DNA of 64,000 bases from Mycolicibacillus koreensis (GCF_002104795.1 NZ_NCXO01000008.1:1-64000); one strand, 5' to 3'; positions 1-9,287 are shown, numbered from the stretch's first letter. The notes: generated by a model not told the origin, from the sequence alone. A program made the numbers and translations.

Positions 1-99
1 TTGCCATGGGGACATCCTTCCAGCCCGCCCATCGTGGGCAAGCCAACTCAGATGTCACCTGATCGTGCAGCAGACCCATTGGAAACCGAAAGGCAACTC

Positions 100-1023
100 A
101 TGACTGCTGACAATCTGCGACCGGGCCGCGGTCACGTCCCGAACCTGACGCGTCTCAACGACGCCCGCCAGCTGGTCGCCACGGTTACCGACCTGGGCGG
201 CACGGTGCCGGAAGCGCTCTCGCATCTCATCGCCGCTTCCGATGCTCTCACCGCAGCGCCGAAGCCGGTCGACCCGCTGGCCGAACTGCTGGACCACGCT
301 GCTGCCGGCAAGCTCACTGCGAAGAAGTTCGAGGAAACAGCGAGCGCGTCGGCCCAGGCTCATGTAGCTGCCGCACACCGCAATGAGCTTGCGGCGCGGG
401 CCGAGTCTGGTCTTGTCGAGCGGTTCGGCAAGACGCTATTGGACGGCGCCGCCGACGAGATCCTCAACTCGCTGCGACCTCAATTCGACAAGGCGGCAAA
501 GGTCGTCACAGACACCCTGCGCGGCGTGAACTTCGACCAGGCGCACGCCGAGTTCGTCGACACCGCGACGCCTGAACAGCTGAGCGCTTTCCAAAAGTGC
601 AAGGCCGCAACGGCGACCATCGACCGCATCGTTGATCTTGCGGGCGAGTTCGGGGTCGTCGGTCACTGGCCTCTGATCGCCAAGCCGGAAGCCGCGCTGG
701 TGGGCGACCCGCTGCCGATCTCGGCGAAGAGCTTGTTCACCCACGACGCCGCGCCGGCCAGTCTTGAGCAGGATTCCCAGCGGCATCGCGACTTCACCCA
801 GGCGGTCGCCAGCCAACGGTCAATACAGCCGCGGCACCTCGGGATGCGATTCAGTCGATGGTTGGTGCCCGGTCTCGAACTGGTCAGCGTCGCGAAGGCT
901 CGCGAGAACCTGCGCGAGTGGGCCGAGCAGCGCTGGGACAGCCGCAACGTCGACTCCGTGAAAGCGCGCATGGCGAACCCATACGCGGCTGAAGAACTCA
1001 CCACCGAGACTCAAAAGGGCTGA
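100..1023 (+). CDS. Hypothetical alpha-helical protein, possibly phage-derived
   Basis: About 307 residues from the ATG at 100, which follows an AAAGG ribosome site; the frame is open to base 1, so a longer product cannot be excluded. The protein is rich in Ala, Glu and Leu and probably helical or coiled-coil, with no catalytic motif, signal peptide or membrane segment that I recognise. It lies upstream of an HNH endonuclease and a tape-measure-like protein on the same strand, which suggests a phage structural or accessory protein. Function is not assigned. Confidence 0.6.
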   Translation: MTADNLRPGRGHVPNLTRLNDARQLVATVTDLGGTVPEALSHLIAASDALTAAPKPVDPLAELLDHAAAGKLTAKKFEETASASAQAHVAAAHRNELAARAESGLVERFGKTLLDGAADEILNSLRPQFDKAAKVVTDTLRGVNFDQAHAEFVDTATPEQLSAFQKCKAATATIDRIVDLAGEFGVVGHWPLIAKPEAALVGDPLPISAKSLFTHDAAPASLEQDSQRHRDFTQAVASQRSIQPRHLGMRFSRWLVPGLELVSVAKARENLREWAEQRWDSRNVDSVKARMANPYAAEELTTETQKG

Positions 1024-1184
1024 GTCACATGGTGAACTCCACTCCGCGCCGCGCGATCCTGGCGCAGCGGCGCGAGTGGCGGCTCTGGCTGCGTTGGCAG
1101 ATGGCGCAGACCGGAGCGGGGCGGTGGCGTGGATGCTCGGCGGCGCTGCGCCACCGCCCACTTAGCGAGAAGAGGAGCAGGAAC

Positions 1185-1496
1185 ATGAGCCGCTGGGGTC
1201 AAGGGACTGGCGCATCACACGCCGTTCGGCGGCGCGTGCTGGAGCGTGCGAATCACCAGTGCGAGATCCGCGACAAGACTTGCGTCGGCACCGCGACGAT
1301 CGCAGACCACATCATCCCCGTTGCGCGCCTCGGTGTAGAGCGTGCCGACGCCAACTCCGACAGCCTCTTCCAGGCTGCGTGCAAACCCTGTCACGACCGC
1401 AAGACTCAACGCGAGGCTGCGGAAGGTTTGCGCGCCCACCACGCTCGCCGGCGCGCACGCCTACGCCTACCGCAGCAACCGCACCCCGGCGAGTAG
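1185..1496 (+). CDS. HNH endonuclease
   Basis: A 103-residue protein from the ATG at 1185, preceded by AGAGGAGCAGG. The frame stays open upstream to an ATG at 1029, but the good ribosome site favours 1185. It shows the HNH layout: a first CxxxxxxC pair (QCEIRDKTC), then ADHIIPVAR with the D-H pair, then CKPCHDRKT with the second Cys pair and final His. Such proteins cut DNA and in phages often sit near packaging or structural genes. Its place ahead of a tape-measure-like gene fits a prophage remnant. Confidence 0.8.
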   Translation: MSRWGQGTGASHAVRRRVLERANHQCEIRDKTCVGTATIADHIIPVARLGVERADANSDSLFQAACKPCHDRKTQREAAEGLRAHHARRRARLRLPQQPHPGE

Positions 1497-1755
1497 CAAA
1501 CATGAACATCAACTCGATTGCGCTCTCCAGCAAACACCATCGAACAGATGTGCAACGCGCTGACCTGCGACGATGCAACACGCGCACATGGTCACAACCG
1601 GTCGAATCGGCACAGCAAAGCGATAAACATGCTCTGACCTGCGGGGGAGCTCTCCCAGCAACGATTTGCGCCGTACCCAAACGATATAGCGTCTACCGCT
1701 GGCTACGGGTTACAGGGCCAATTCGACTCGATTCAGCAAAGAGGAAGGTCGTCTG
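1497..1755. other. Intergenic region upstream of the tape-measure-like gene
   Basis: No convincing gene. It holds two copies of CTGACCTGC (1560-1568 and 1634-1642), a 9-mer that recurs mostly between genes elsewhere in the window. An AGAGGAAGG ribosome site lies just before the ATG at 1756. Confidence 0.4.
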
Positions 1756-4700
1756 ATGGCCTCTAAGAAACGCTCCCTCTCCGATGTCTTCGTCGGCGTG
1801 ATTCCCGAGACCTCGCAGATCGCCGAACGGCTCAGCGCGGCGTTCCGTGAGGTCGACCCGAAGGCGCGCGAGGCCGGTAAGCGGTGGGGTCGCGAGATTC
1901 AGCAGGGTCTCGGTGACATCGACGTTGATCTGGACACCAGGCAGGCGCAGGCCAAGGTCGACAAGCTGTCCTCCGATGTGGAGGACCACGACCGCGAGAT
2001 GCCGGTCGATGCGGACACTTCGAGTGCGCGCCGGTCGGTCGATGCTCTCGATGCCCGCATCGAGGGTCGCACCCGCACGATGCGCGTCGATGTGGATCGC
2101 ACCGCATTGAGTCGTCTCGGCGGCTCCCTGGGCTCGACGGGTGCGCTGAAAACCAACGCCTACGCATTGGCCGCCGCGAGTCTGCCCGCGCTGACGACCG
2201 GCCTGACGCAGGTGCTCGGCGGTGTTCAGCAGATCGCGCAGGCGGGTCTGGCGATGCCAGGTATCTTCACCGCCGCCGCATCATCCATCGGCACCGCGGT
2301 TCTCGGATTCCAGGGTGTCGGTGACGCGATCACGACGATGTGGGACGCCGCAGCATCCGGTGACCCCAAGGACTTGGAGAAGGCGCAGGCGGCGCTACAG
2401 GGCTTGGCACCCGCCGCGCGTGAGGTTGTCGGCGCCGTTGCTGAGCTTCGACCGCAACTCATGGGACTCAAGGCCACCGCGCAGCAGCACATCTTCGCGG
2501 GCCTGTCCGATGACCTGACTCACTTCGCCAACTCGGTGCTGCCCACGGTCAACACGGGCCTGGCGAAGATGGCCGACTCGTGGAACGCGACGTTCTCGGA
2601 GATGATGCGCGTCGGCGGTCTGGATTCGACCAAGGGCATGTTCGCCCGCATCTTCGGCGACTCGGCTCAGGCGCAGCAGATCGTCAACGGTGCCATCGAG
2701 CCGCTGACCAACGCACTCGGCAAGCTCAGTGTTGCCGGCGCCGATGCGCTGCCACGGATCGCCAGCGGTGTGGTGTCCCTGTCGCAGCGGTTCTCCTCGG
2801 CCATCGACCAGTGGTCCGCGAGCGGTCAACTCGGCAAATGGATTAATGAGGGTCTGACCGGTCTGACCGAGTTGGGTAACGCGTTCATCAACGTCGGCAG
2901 GATCATCAACAGTCTCACCACTGCGGCGGGCGGCGGGAAGTTCCTGCAATGGCTGGAGACCGCGACCGACAAGCTCGCCAACTTCATGGCGCTGCCGTCG
3001 ACACAAGCCACGATGCAGAACTTCTTCCGTCAGGGTGCTGATGACCTGCGCCAGTGGGGCGACCTGCTCAAGGCGCTACTGCCGGTGCTACAAGGCGTTC
3101 TCGACGGCGCGCACCGATGGGGACAGGTGCTGCTGCCGATCCTGACCGATGTCGCCAACGTGCTCGGACAGATGCCCGGACTCATCAGCGCCGTGGTGAC
3201 CGCGTTCCTGGCATGGCGCACCATCTCGGGCGTCAATTCGCTGATGTCGAAGTTGACCGGAGTCGGCACCGCGTTGACCGGTCTTCCCGGTAAGGCGACG
3301 TTTGCCGCCAACGGCATCAGCAAGGCGCTGTCGCTGATCGTCGTTCCCGAGATCGGCAAGATGCTCAACGACCAACTCGACCAGTGGCTCAAGGACAACC
3401 ATCCGACGCTGGACAAGCTGAACCACACCGGCACCCCCGGAAACCTCGGCAAGAGCGCCCGCGACTGGGTTAACGAGCACGCGCCGTGGATCGGCAAACA
3501 TCTCCCCGGCTACAAGGCTCCCCAATCGGACTCGGATTCCTCGAATGCGCTCGACTGGTACAAGTCGATGTATCCGGGTCTGGCGGATGACAACGCGACC
3601 CCGAGCGGGTTACCGGCCCCGAACACCAAGGGCATCACCAAGTCGAATCCGCTGCCGGTGACAATCGCCGACGCGCCGGCCATCCCGCAGAGTGTCGTCA
3701 CGCCCTCGGTGTCGATTCCTGCAATTCCGGCCGCTGCATCAGCGGTGACGGTTCCGGCCACGTCGGCAGTACGCGGACCGGGCATGAAAGCTGTGCCGAT
3801 CCCTGGCATGGCGGGCGGCCCCGCGGTCGGCGCGGGCGACGCGATCTACTTCGCCAAGTCCCGAGGCGATGGACGGCCTTACCTGTTCGGCGGCATCGGT
3901 CCCTACTACGACTGCTCGGGCTACATCTCGGGCATCTATGCCGCCATCACAGGGAAGAACACCCATCACCGATATTTCAGCACCGACACCAACTTCGAGG
4001 CGCTGGGCTTCGAGCCCGGACTGGTTCCGGGCGGATTCAACATCGGTGTGCATCGTGGCGGTCCCGGTGGCGGTCACATGGCGGCCACCCTGCCCAACGG
4101 CGTCAACGTCGAGTCCGGTGGCGTACATGACTCCACGCTCTACGGCGGTTCGGCTGTCGGCGCGGCGAACTCTGAGTTTGAACTCAAATATCACCTGCCT
4201 AAGTCGCTGTGGCTCGGTGGCGCGAACAACAAGCGCACCGTTCATTCCAAGAACCTGATAGGCACCAAGAGCAACCCGATGTACACACTGCCCGCCGGCG
4301 CACAGGCCGCCATGGGTGGTGCTGGAACTGCCGCGACCGCCGCGACCGCCGGATCGGCCAAGGGCATGTCACAGGGCGAACAACTGGGTCGCGGCATCGG
4401 CAAGGGCCTGCTGCAGTTGTTCGGATTCGACGGCTCAGTGTTCGGCGACCCGTCTCAGTTCGGACTGACCAAGACCCTCGGCGCGATCAGCAAGGTCAAG
4501 GTTCACGTCGGCAATCAGACGTTCGGCATGTTCGGACCCCAGGGGGGCGCCGGCGGTGGCATCAGTGGCCTCGGTGGCGCGCTCAACATGATCTCAAACA
4601 TCCCCAAGCCGTTCGGCGACCTGGCGATCGGCAAGCAGCAGGAAGCCCCGGCGCCGTTCATGCCTGCGCTGCCCGCGAGCACGTCGGTCAACCTGCCGTC

Positions 4701-4869
4701 TCCGAAGGCACCCGGCGCACCGCAGCAGCAGGCGCCGCAGCAGCGCGGAGGAAACCAGATGACCGTGAATCAGACGTTCAACGGCGTCACGCCCGACGAG
4801 GCAATGCAGCGAGGCCGCGAGAAGATGCAGGGTCCGGCGCGCGCGATGCTGAACTCGATGCCGCGATAG
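1756..4869 (+). CDS. Phage tail tape-measure-like protein with NlpC/P60-type hydrolase domain
   Basis: 1037 residues from an ATG with AGAGGAAGG upstream. The first ~650 residues are helical, Ala-rich and glycine-punctuated with hydrophobic stretches, as in tape-measure proteins of siphoviruses that infect mycobacteria. Residues about 693-815 resemble a small NlpC/P60 or CHAP peptidase: AGDAIYFAK, then YYDCSG with the presumed catalytic Cys at about 720, and GGGHMAATL with the presumed His at about 774. The tail is Gly/Gln-rich and ends in an MTVNQTFNG segment common in these proteins. No other tail genes are present, so this is probably a prophage remnant. A host secreted hydrolase is less likely because no signal peptide is visible. 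Confidence 0.75.
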   Translation: MASKKRSLSDVFVGVIPETSQIAERLSAAFREVDPKAREAGKRWGREIQQGLGDIDVDLDTRQAQAKVDKLSSDVEDHDREMPVDADTSSARRSVDALDARIEGRTRTMRVDVDRTALSRLGGSLGSTGALKTNAYALAAASLPALTTGLTQVLGGVQQIAQAGLAMPGIFTAAASSIGTAVLGFQGVGDAITTMWDAAASGDPKDLEKAQAALQGLAPAAREVVGAVAELRPQLMGLKATAQQHIFAGLSDDLTHFANSVLPTVNTGLAKMADSWNATFSEMMRVGGLDSTKGMFARIFGDSAQAQQIVNGAIEPLTNALGKLSVAGADALPRIASGVVSLSQRFSSAIDQWSASGQLGKWINEGLTGLTELGNAFINVGRIINSLTTAAGGGKFLQWLETATDKLANFMALPSTQATMQNFFRQGADDLRQWGDLLKALLPVLQGVLDGAHRWGQVLLPILTDVANVLGQMPGLISAVVTAFLAWRTISGVNSLMSKLTGVGTALTGLPGKATFAANGISKALSLIVVPEIGKMLNDQLDQWLKDNHPTLDKLNHTGTPGNLGKSARDWVNEHAPWIGKHLPGYKAPQSDSDSSNALDWYKSMYPGLADDNATPSGLPAPNTKGITKSNPLPVTIADAPAIPQSVVTPSVSIPAIPAAASAVTVPATSAVRGPGMKAVPIPGMAGGPAVGAGDAIYFAKSRGDGRPYLFGGIGPYYDCSGYISGIYAAITGKNTHHRYFSTDTNFEALGFEPGLVPGGFNIGVHRGGPGGGHMAATLPNGVNVESGGVHDSTLYGGSAVGAANSEFELKYHLPKSLWLGGANNKRTVHSKNLIGTKSNPMYTLPAGAQAAMGGAGTAATAATAGSAKGMSQGEQLGRGIGKGLLQLFGFDGSVFGDPSQFGLTKTLGAISKVKVHVGNQTFGMFGPQGGAGGGISGLGGALNMISNIPKPFGDLAIGKQQEAPAPFMPALPASTSVNLPSPKAPGAPQQQAPQQRGGNQMTVNQTFNGVTPDEAMQRGREKMQGPARAMLNSMPR

Positions 4870-4956
4870 GGCGTCGAGATCGGCTACGGGTTGTAGGTCA
4901 AATACGGGTTGGACGGATTATGCGCCTGGTCCGATTCCCCTACGAGTACGAGAAAA

Positions 4957-4978
4957 GCCCCCAGCGCGAGCCGGGGGC
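4957..4978. terminator. Bidirectional hairpin terminator
   Basis: GCCCCC and GGGGGC arms with a 10-base loop. Read on the minus strand the hairpin is followed by TTTTCT. It lies between the end of the tape-measure-like gene and the convergent small secreted protein gene, so it can serve both. Confidence 0.65.
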
Positions 4979-4997
4979 CGTTCTCTGCCGTCGAGGG

Positions 4998-5243
4998 CTA
5001 TTCGTTGTCGCGCTGCGCCACCGCCGGACCACGCCACGGCCCATACAGGGTCGACGGGCAGTACGTGAACGGACTCGTCCGCATCGAGCCGCCGTCCCCA
5101 TTCGGGCAGAAACAGGGCACCTCGCCGCCGACCTGGCACAACGTCACGCCACCCGGGTCAGCGTGAGCAGTGGCGACCGGAGTCGCCAGCCCGATCCCCA
5201 GCACCGCAGCGACACCGGCTACCAACATCGCGATCTTGGTCAT
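4998..5243 (-). CDS. Small secreted cysteine-containing protein
   Basis: 81 residues starting MTKIAMLVAG, with AAGGAG nine bases upstream. A Sec signal peptide is evident: short basic start, hydrophobic core (VAGVAAVLGIGLA) and an AHA cleavage site before DPGG. The mature part is about 52 residues with four cysteines, and resembles the many short exported proteins of mycobacteria. Another Met lies six codons upstream. Function is unknown. It probably belongs to the chromosome beside the tRNA genes. Confidence 0.65.
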   Translation of the reverse strand: MTKIAMLVAGVAAVLGIGLATPVATAHADPGGVTLCQVGGEVPCFCPNGDGGSMRTSPFTYCPSTLYGPWRGPAVAQRDNE

Positions 5244-5295
5244 CGTGACCATCTCCTTCAATTCCAGACGTTACGAGACTGGTCTGACACGCCGC

Positions 5296-5700
5296 TCACT
5301 TCTCCGACTCCTGAATTGCATCCAGTTCGTCGGCGACCTCAAACAGGGCCTCGGCCACGGAGCGCGCGGTCGGGGCGATCATTTCGTCGGTGTTGTACGC
5401 GACGATCCAACGTTCCGTGACCACACCGTCGCCACGCTGGAAGCCATGGACCGACACCCCCGCATTCTGCCCGCACTCGATCAGCGTTCCCCAAAAGTGG
5501 CGCTCGGGCAGCTCGCCACCGTTGTCCTCCCAGTCATGCACCTCGCGTGCGTCAGCCGGAGGCGGTACATGCGCGTACTTGGCGTCCAGTTCGGCGTGCT
5601 CGGCGTCGGTGGCGGCGATCAGCCGATCCAGGTCCTCGTTGGGGATGGAGCCCATCGTGGGGCGGGTGGAGTCGACGGGGTGGGTGGTGTTGGCGGTCAT
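5296..5700 (-). CDS. Hypothetical protein
   Basis: 134 residues starting MTANTTHPVD. Soluble and acidic, with HDWEDNGGELPERHFWG in the middle and a C-terminal half that looks like a small alpha/beta domain (TERWIVAYNTDE). It lies between the secreted protein gene and the tRNA cluster, on the same strand as both. No family was recognised. Confidence 0.55.
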   Translation of the reverse strand: MTANTTHPVDSTRPTMGSIPNEDLDRLIAATDAEHAELDAKYAHVPPPADAREVHDWEDNGGELPERHFWGTLIECGQNAGVSVHGFQRGDGVVTERWIVAYNTDEMIAPTARSVAEALFEVADELDAIQESEK

Positions 5701-5800
5701 GGCGGCAACCTTCCGTGTTGCCAGACCGTCAATCCGTCGATTGGGCATTTTTTGGGCACGAGGCCCGTTCTCTACCCCTAAAACCGCTGGTCAAACGTGG

Positions 5801-5872
5801 TGCGCGATACTGGGATTGAACCAGTGACCTCTTCCGTGTCAGGGAAGCGCTCTCCCACTGAGCTAATCGCGC
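5801..5872 (-). tRNA. tRNA-Val (GAC)
   Basis: Full cloverleaf on the minus strand: acceptor GCGCGAT pairs with ATCGCGC, D-arm GCTCAGTGGGAGAGC, anticodon loop CTGACAC giving GAC, T-loop GGTTCAATCC, discriminator A. It reads Val GUC/GUU and is last in the Gly-Cys-Val row. Confidence 0.95.
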
Positions 5873-5888
5873 CGGGAGACGAACGTGG

Positions 5889-5959
5889 AGGTGGAGACGG
5901 GAATCGAACCCGTGTGCACGGCTTTGCAGGCCGTTGCCTCACCACTCGGCCACTCCACC
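5889..5959 (-). tRNA. tRNA-Cys (GCA)
   Basis: Acceptor GGTGGAG pairs with CTCCACC, the anticodon is GCA in the loop between CGGCC and GGCCG-type stem bases, T-loop GGTTCGATTCC. The discriminator is U, as expected for tRNA-Cys. Confidence 0.95.
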
Positions 5960-5988
5960 GTTGGGGTTGATGCCAGTTGCACCCTCCG

Positions 5989-6061
5989 AGCGGATGACGG
6001 GATTCGAACCCGCGACCCTCACCTTGGCAAGGTGATGCGCTACCAACTGCGCTACATCCGC
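5989..6061 (-). tRNA. tRNA-Gly (GCC)
   Basis: Acceptor GCGGATG pairs with CATCCGC, anticodon stem CACCT/AGGTG with GCC, T-loop GGTTCGAATCC and discriminator U, typical of bacterial tRNA-Gly. First gene of the minus-strand tRNA row. Confidence 0.95.
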
Positions 6062-6261
6062 GCGCCACGGTCGAGATCGTCGTCCGTCGCGAAGCACGAC
6101 ATTAGTCCACTCGAGCGGGCCTGCACAAATCCCGCGGTGATGGTGGCGCGGGTGTGTCGCAAGCGAGTGTCGGTGGGTGCCCATGCCGCCCGTGGTGCTG
6201 CGGCTTTCGGCTGGGTGTCCGGTTCGTGCTAACCTTCGACCTCGTTCCACCTCGGTGAAAC

Positions 6262-6333
6262 GGTCTCGTAGCTCAGCGGGAGAGCGTCCGCCTCACACGC
6301 GGAAGGTCACTGGTTCGATCCCAGTCGGGACCA
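6262..6333 (+). tRNA. tRNA-Val (CAC), likely integration target
   Basis: Acceptor GGTCTCG pairs with CGGGACC (one G-U), D-arm GCTCAGCGGGAGAGC, anticodon loop CTCACAC giving CAC, T-loop GGTTCGATCC, discriminator A. Its 3' end points at the integrase gene 140 bases away, with phased repeats between, so it is the probable attB of the element. Confidence 0.95.
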
Positions 6334-6471
6334 CCGGAAAAGCGCAGGTCAGAGATCATTTACCGGTTTCGGCGGGAATGACCGATGACCCAGAGTGACC
6401 CATTCGGGATTTAATCGCCCACGGCCCGGCGGTGCGTGACCCACCGATGACCCACCGATGACCCACGGCCG
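6334..6471. other. Attachment-site arm with five TGACCCA repeats
   Basis: Between the 3' end of tRNA-Val(CAC) and the integrase stop, TGACCCA occurs at 6386, 6396, 6437, 6448 and 6459. The spacings of 10 bp and 11, 11 bp put the copies on one face of the helix, as expected for arm-type sites of a tyrosine integrase. The core crossover is presumably in the tRNA 3' end. A second copy of that tRNA end was not found in the window, so attR is not located. Confidence 0.6.
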
Positions 6472-7677
6472 CTACGCGCCACCGTTGGAGCGGGGCCGGT
6501 CGGTGGCGGTGCCGGTGAACGTGGCCGCTGCGGCGGCCAGGGCCTCGTTGGTGGAGTGGGCATAGGTGGCCAGTGTGAAGCGCGCGTCGGTGTGACCCAA
6601 CCACGCGGCGATCACCACCGCGGGTACCCCGCGCATGTGCATCAAGGTGGCGCAGGAGTGCCGGGCGTCGTGCAGCCGCACATGGGGTAGACCGGCCGCG
6701 GCCAGAGCCTTTCCCCACGCCTTCGTCACCGTGTCCGGATAGGGCGGCTGGCCGAGTGCGTCGACGACCACCAACTCGCTTCCGGGCCACATCTCACCGA
6801 GCTGCAGCTGCACCTCGTTCTGGCGGGTGCGCTCGCGGCGCAGCGCCGCCGTCAAGTCCGGCGGCATCGGCAGCGTGCGCACGCTGCTGGGTGTCTTCGG
6901 CACTCCGGTGGTCGCCTTCCCGGCGGTGGCGACCCGCGACGCGTCGATCGTCACCGTCTCGGCGTCGAAGTCGACCGCGTCCCACCGCAGCGCCAGAATC
7001 TCTCCGCGGCGCAACCCGTAGCTGGCCAATAGCCAGGCGACGTGGAAGGGGTCGTCGCGAGTGGATTCCAGCAGCGCGGCCATGTCGTCGGCGCTCAGCG
7101 TGGTCAGTACCGGCTTCTGGCCCGGCAGGGCCTTGACCAAGGCGGCCGGGTTGCGGGCCACGACGCCCTGCGCCATGAGGTCGGCGAAGATCGACCGCGC
7201 CCGTGCCAGCATCGGGTTGATCGACGCAGGAGACCAGGGCGCGCGGGTCTTCTTCGCGGCCTTCGGCAGCTTCGTCGGCGCGTGCCAGGTGCCCATCGCC
7301 GAGGTTCCGTTCAGCAGAGCCTGCACCACGGCCTCGATGTCGGCCTTGGTGACCTTCTGCACCGGCTTGCCGCCGAGCGCGTCGACCAGCGGCCGCAGCG
7401 CGGTGATGTAGGCGCTGCGCGTCTTCGGGCGTATGCGCTGCCCGGCCAGCCAGGCGTCGGCGGCCTGCTGCAGTGTCATCTCACTGGGCGCGGCGTGGGT
7501 GCCGTGCGCCAGCTCGGAAGTCACCGTGGAGCGCCACTTCACCGCCTCGTCGACGGTGCGGAACCGCTTCTTGTGCTGGAATCGAGTGCCGTCGGGGCGA
7601 GTTCCGTGCACTCGCACCTCGTAGCGGCGACCCGCCGCGGTCTCGACGGGCTTCACCCATTCGGGCCTGCGTGCCAT
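6472..7677 (-). CDS. Tyrosine integrase (site-specific recombinase)
   Basis: 401 residues starting MARRPEW; a longer reading is possible upstream, and no strong ribosome site decides it. It has an N-terminal arm-binding region (YEVRVHGTRPDGTRFQHKKR), a SAM-like core-binding domain, and a catalytic domain with the full set: Arg in GLRRGE, HDARHSCATL (HxxR), the GHTD His and the nucleophile in TLATYAH. It would join the element to the chromosome at tRNA-Val(CAC), whose 3' end is next to its stop codon. The excisionase gene diverges from it across about 110 bases. Confidence 0.92.
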   Translation of the reverse strand: MARRPEWVKPVETAAGRRYEVRVHGTRPDGTRFQHKKRFRTVDEAVKWRSTVTSELAHGTHAAPSEMTLQQAADAWLAGQRIRPKTRSAYITALRPLVDALGGKPVQKVTKADIEAVVQALLNGTSAMGTWHAPTKLPKAAKKTRAPWSPASINPMLARARSIFADLMAQGVVARNPAALVKALPGQKPVLTTLSADDMAALLESTRDDPFHVAWLLASYGLRRGEILALRWDAVDFDAETVTIDASRVATAGKATTGVPKTPSSVRTLPMPPDLTAALRRERTRQNEVQLQLGEMWPGSELVVVDALGQPPYPDTVTKAWGKALAAAGLPHVRLHDARHSCATLMHMRGVPAVVIAAWLGHTDARFTLATYAHSTNEALAAAAATFTGTATDRPRSNGGA

Positions 7678-7789
7678 GGGACTATCATGGACGTTGTCAC
7701 GTCCTTGCACTTCGCCGGTGCATAATTCCTTCCGGCGTGTCGTGCCGACTCGTTTGTGGCCGCCGCCAGATCAGGGCACTCTTGAAGCC

Positions 7790-8053
7790 ATGACCTCGCC
7801 CGACACCGACGCCTTGACCGCCGCGGTGGCTGCGCTGGTAGCGGCCGTGCGCCCCGAGACGAAGGCCGCCGAGCCGACGACGCGTCGGCTGCTGACCGTT
7901 CCCGAGGCCGCTGACGCGCTGCGGGTGGGCCGCACCATGGTCTACGCCATGCTGCGCGACGGGCGACTGTCCGGGGTGAAGATCGGGAGGCGTCGCCTGG
8001 TGCCCGCCGCGGAGATCGACCGGCTGATCGCCTCGGGCGGCGTGGCCGCCTGA
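7790..8053 (+). CDS. Excisionase-like HTH DNA-binding protein
   Basis: 87 residues. Residues about 32-85 form a MerR/excisionase-type helix-turn-helix: LLTVPEAADALRVGRTMVYAMLRDGRLSGVKIGRRRLVPAAEIDRLI, the classic helix-turn-helix plus wing of Xis-like proteins. The N-terminal 30 residues are Ala-rich linker. It diverges from the integrase gene, the usual int/xis arrangement, and probably directs excision and controls int. Confidence 0.85.
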   Translation: MTSPDTDALTAAVAALVAAVRPETKAAEPTTRRLLTVPEAADALRVGRTMVYAMLRDGRLSGVKIGRRRLVPAAEIDRLIASGGVAA

Positions 8054-8081
8054 CGACTATGGTCGCGCGACCGGCCCCGAC

Positions 8082-9287
8082 TCAGTCGCTCCACCGCCGC
8101 CGCCCGGCCCGCCCGGCGAAGCCGTCCAACGCGGCGAGGACTTCCGGCGCGCGCCAGGCGCGGTTGCGGGTGCGGTCGGTGAACTCCACGACGATCCCGG
8201 CATCGACCAGCGGGTCGATGTAGCGGCGCGCGTTGCCGGTGGCGATACCCAGCTCGTGGCGCAGTAGCGCGGCATTGAACACCGGACGCTTGACCAGCAA
8301 GTCGACCACCTTCCAGACCGCGGAGTCGCGGCGGGCGGTCACGCGCGTGGCCCACCCGGCGCGGATGTCGCGCAGCTCGGTCACCAGACGGCGGCCGTTG
8401 GCCACTGCGAGCAAGGCCGCCTGCGACAGCTGCTCGGCGATCGGCGCGGCCTCACCGTCGCGGTAGGCGTTCAGCGCGGCGAAATAGGCGTCGGTGTTGG
8501 TGAGCAGACCAGCGGAGACCGGCACGGTGACATGGCGGGTCAGGCCCTTTCTGCGCAACATCGCCTGCACCAGGGCGCGGCCGGTGCGCCCGTTGCCGTC
8601 GGTGAACGGGTGGATGGACTCGAACTGCGCATGGGCGATGGCGATCTGCACCAGCGCGGGAACGTCGAGGCGATGGGTGAAGGCGATCAGGTCGTCGATC
8701 GCCGCGGGGACGCGGCGGTGGTGTGGGGCGATGTAGTCCGCGCCGCGGGGGCCGAACGGGCCGCCGCCGATCCACACCTGTTCGTCGCGCCATCTGCCCG
8801 CCGCTGCGGGTGTGCTGGTGTGCATGAGGGCGTGGTGCATGTCGAGAATCGCGGCGGCGTCGATGCGGTCGGCCAACGCGACGGCGGCCTGCATGGCTGC
8901 GGTGTTGGCCACGATGATCGCGGCGTTACGCCGCGTGGGGCCGCCGAGGGATTCGGCTTCGGCGATGGCACGCGCCGAGGCGGTGAGGTTTTCGATGTTG
9001 GAGCTGGCCGCCGACTCCGACCGCAGCAGCACCGCGGCGAACGGGGCGATCTCGTCGCCCAGCTCGGAGTCGAAGCGTGCGATCTCGCGGCTGGCGTCCT
9101 CGGCGGCGGCCAGCACGGCGGAGGGCAGCGCCACCTGCAGCTCGGCGATGTCGGCGGTGACGGCGGCTTGGTAGGTGCCGGACTGTCGGATCGCAACGCG
9201 CTGGTCGGCGAGACTGTATCCCGCCTGGGCGGAGGGCTCCCAGGTGAGGGTTTCAAGGCCGACGGCGGGGCTAAGTGATGCCACCAC
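8082..9287 (-). CDS. Fic-domain protein (AMPylator type) with C-terminal winged helix
   Basis: 401 residues starting GTG. The Fic signature HPFTDGNGRTGR at about 226-237 is intact and includes the catalytic His. An N-terminal SSNIEN at about 94-99 fits the inhibitory helix motif (S/T)xxxE(G/N) of class II Fic proteins. The last ~80 residues (LLVKRPVFNAALLRHELGIATGNARRYIDPLVDAGIVVEF) form a winged helix. Family knowledge says Fic enzymes transfer AMP from ATP to protein Ser/Thr/Tyr. The DNA-binding tail and three half-sites at its own start suggest autoregulation. A role as a toxin or defence component is possible but inferred. Confidence 0.9.
   Translation of the reverse strand: MVASLSPAVGLETLTWEPSAQAGYSLADQRVAIRQSGTYQAAVTADIAELQVALPSAVLAAAEDASREIARFDSELGDEIAPFAAVLLRSESAASSNIENLTASARAIAEAESLGGPTRRNAAIIVANTAAMQAAVALADRIDAAAILDMHHALMHTSTPAAAGRWRDEQVWIGGGPFGPRGADYIAPHHRRVPAAIDDLIAFTHRLDVPALVQIAIAHAQFESIHPFTDGNGRTGRALVQAMLRRKGLTRHVTVPVSAGLLTNTDAYFAALNAYRDGEAAPIAEQLSQAALLAVANGRRLVTELRDIRAGWATRVTARRDSAVWKVVDLLVKRPVFNAALLRHELGIATGNARRYIDPLVDAGIVVEFTDRTRNRAWRAPEVLAALDGFAGRAGRRRWSD

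Noticed and set aside
6262..6333. attR search inside the window
   Set aside because: No second copy of the tRNA-Val(CAC) 3' end was found. The similar T-arm at 5801-5872 belongs to another tRNA gene.
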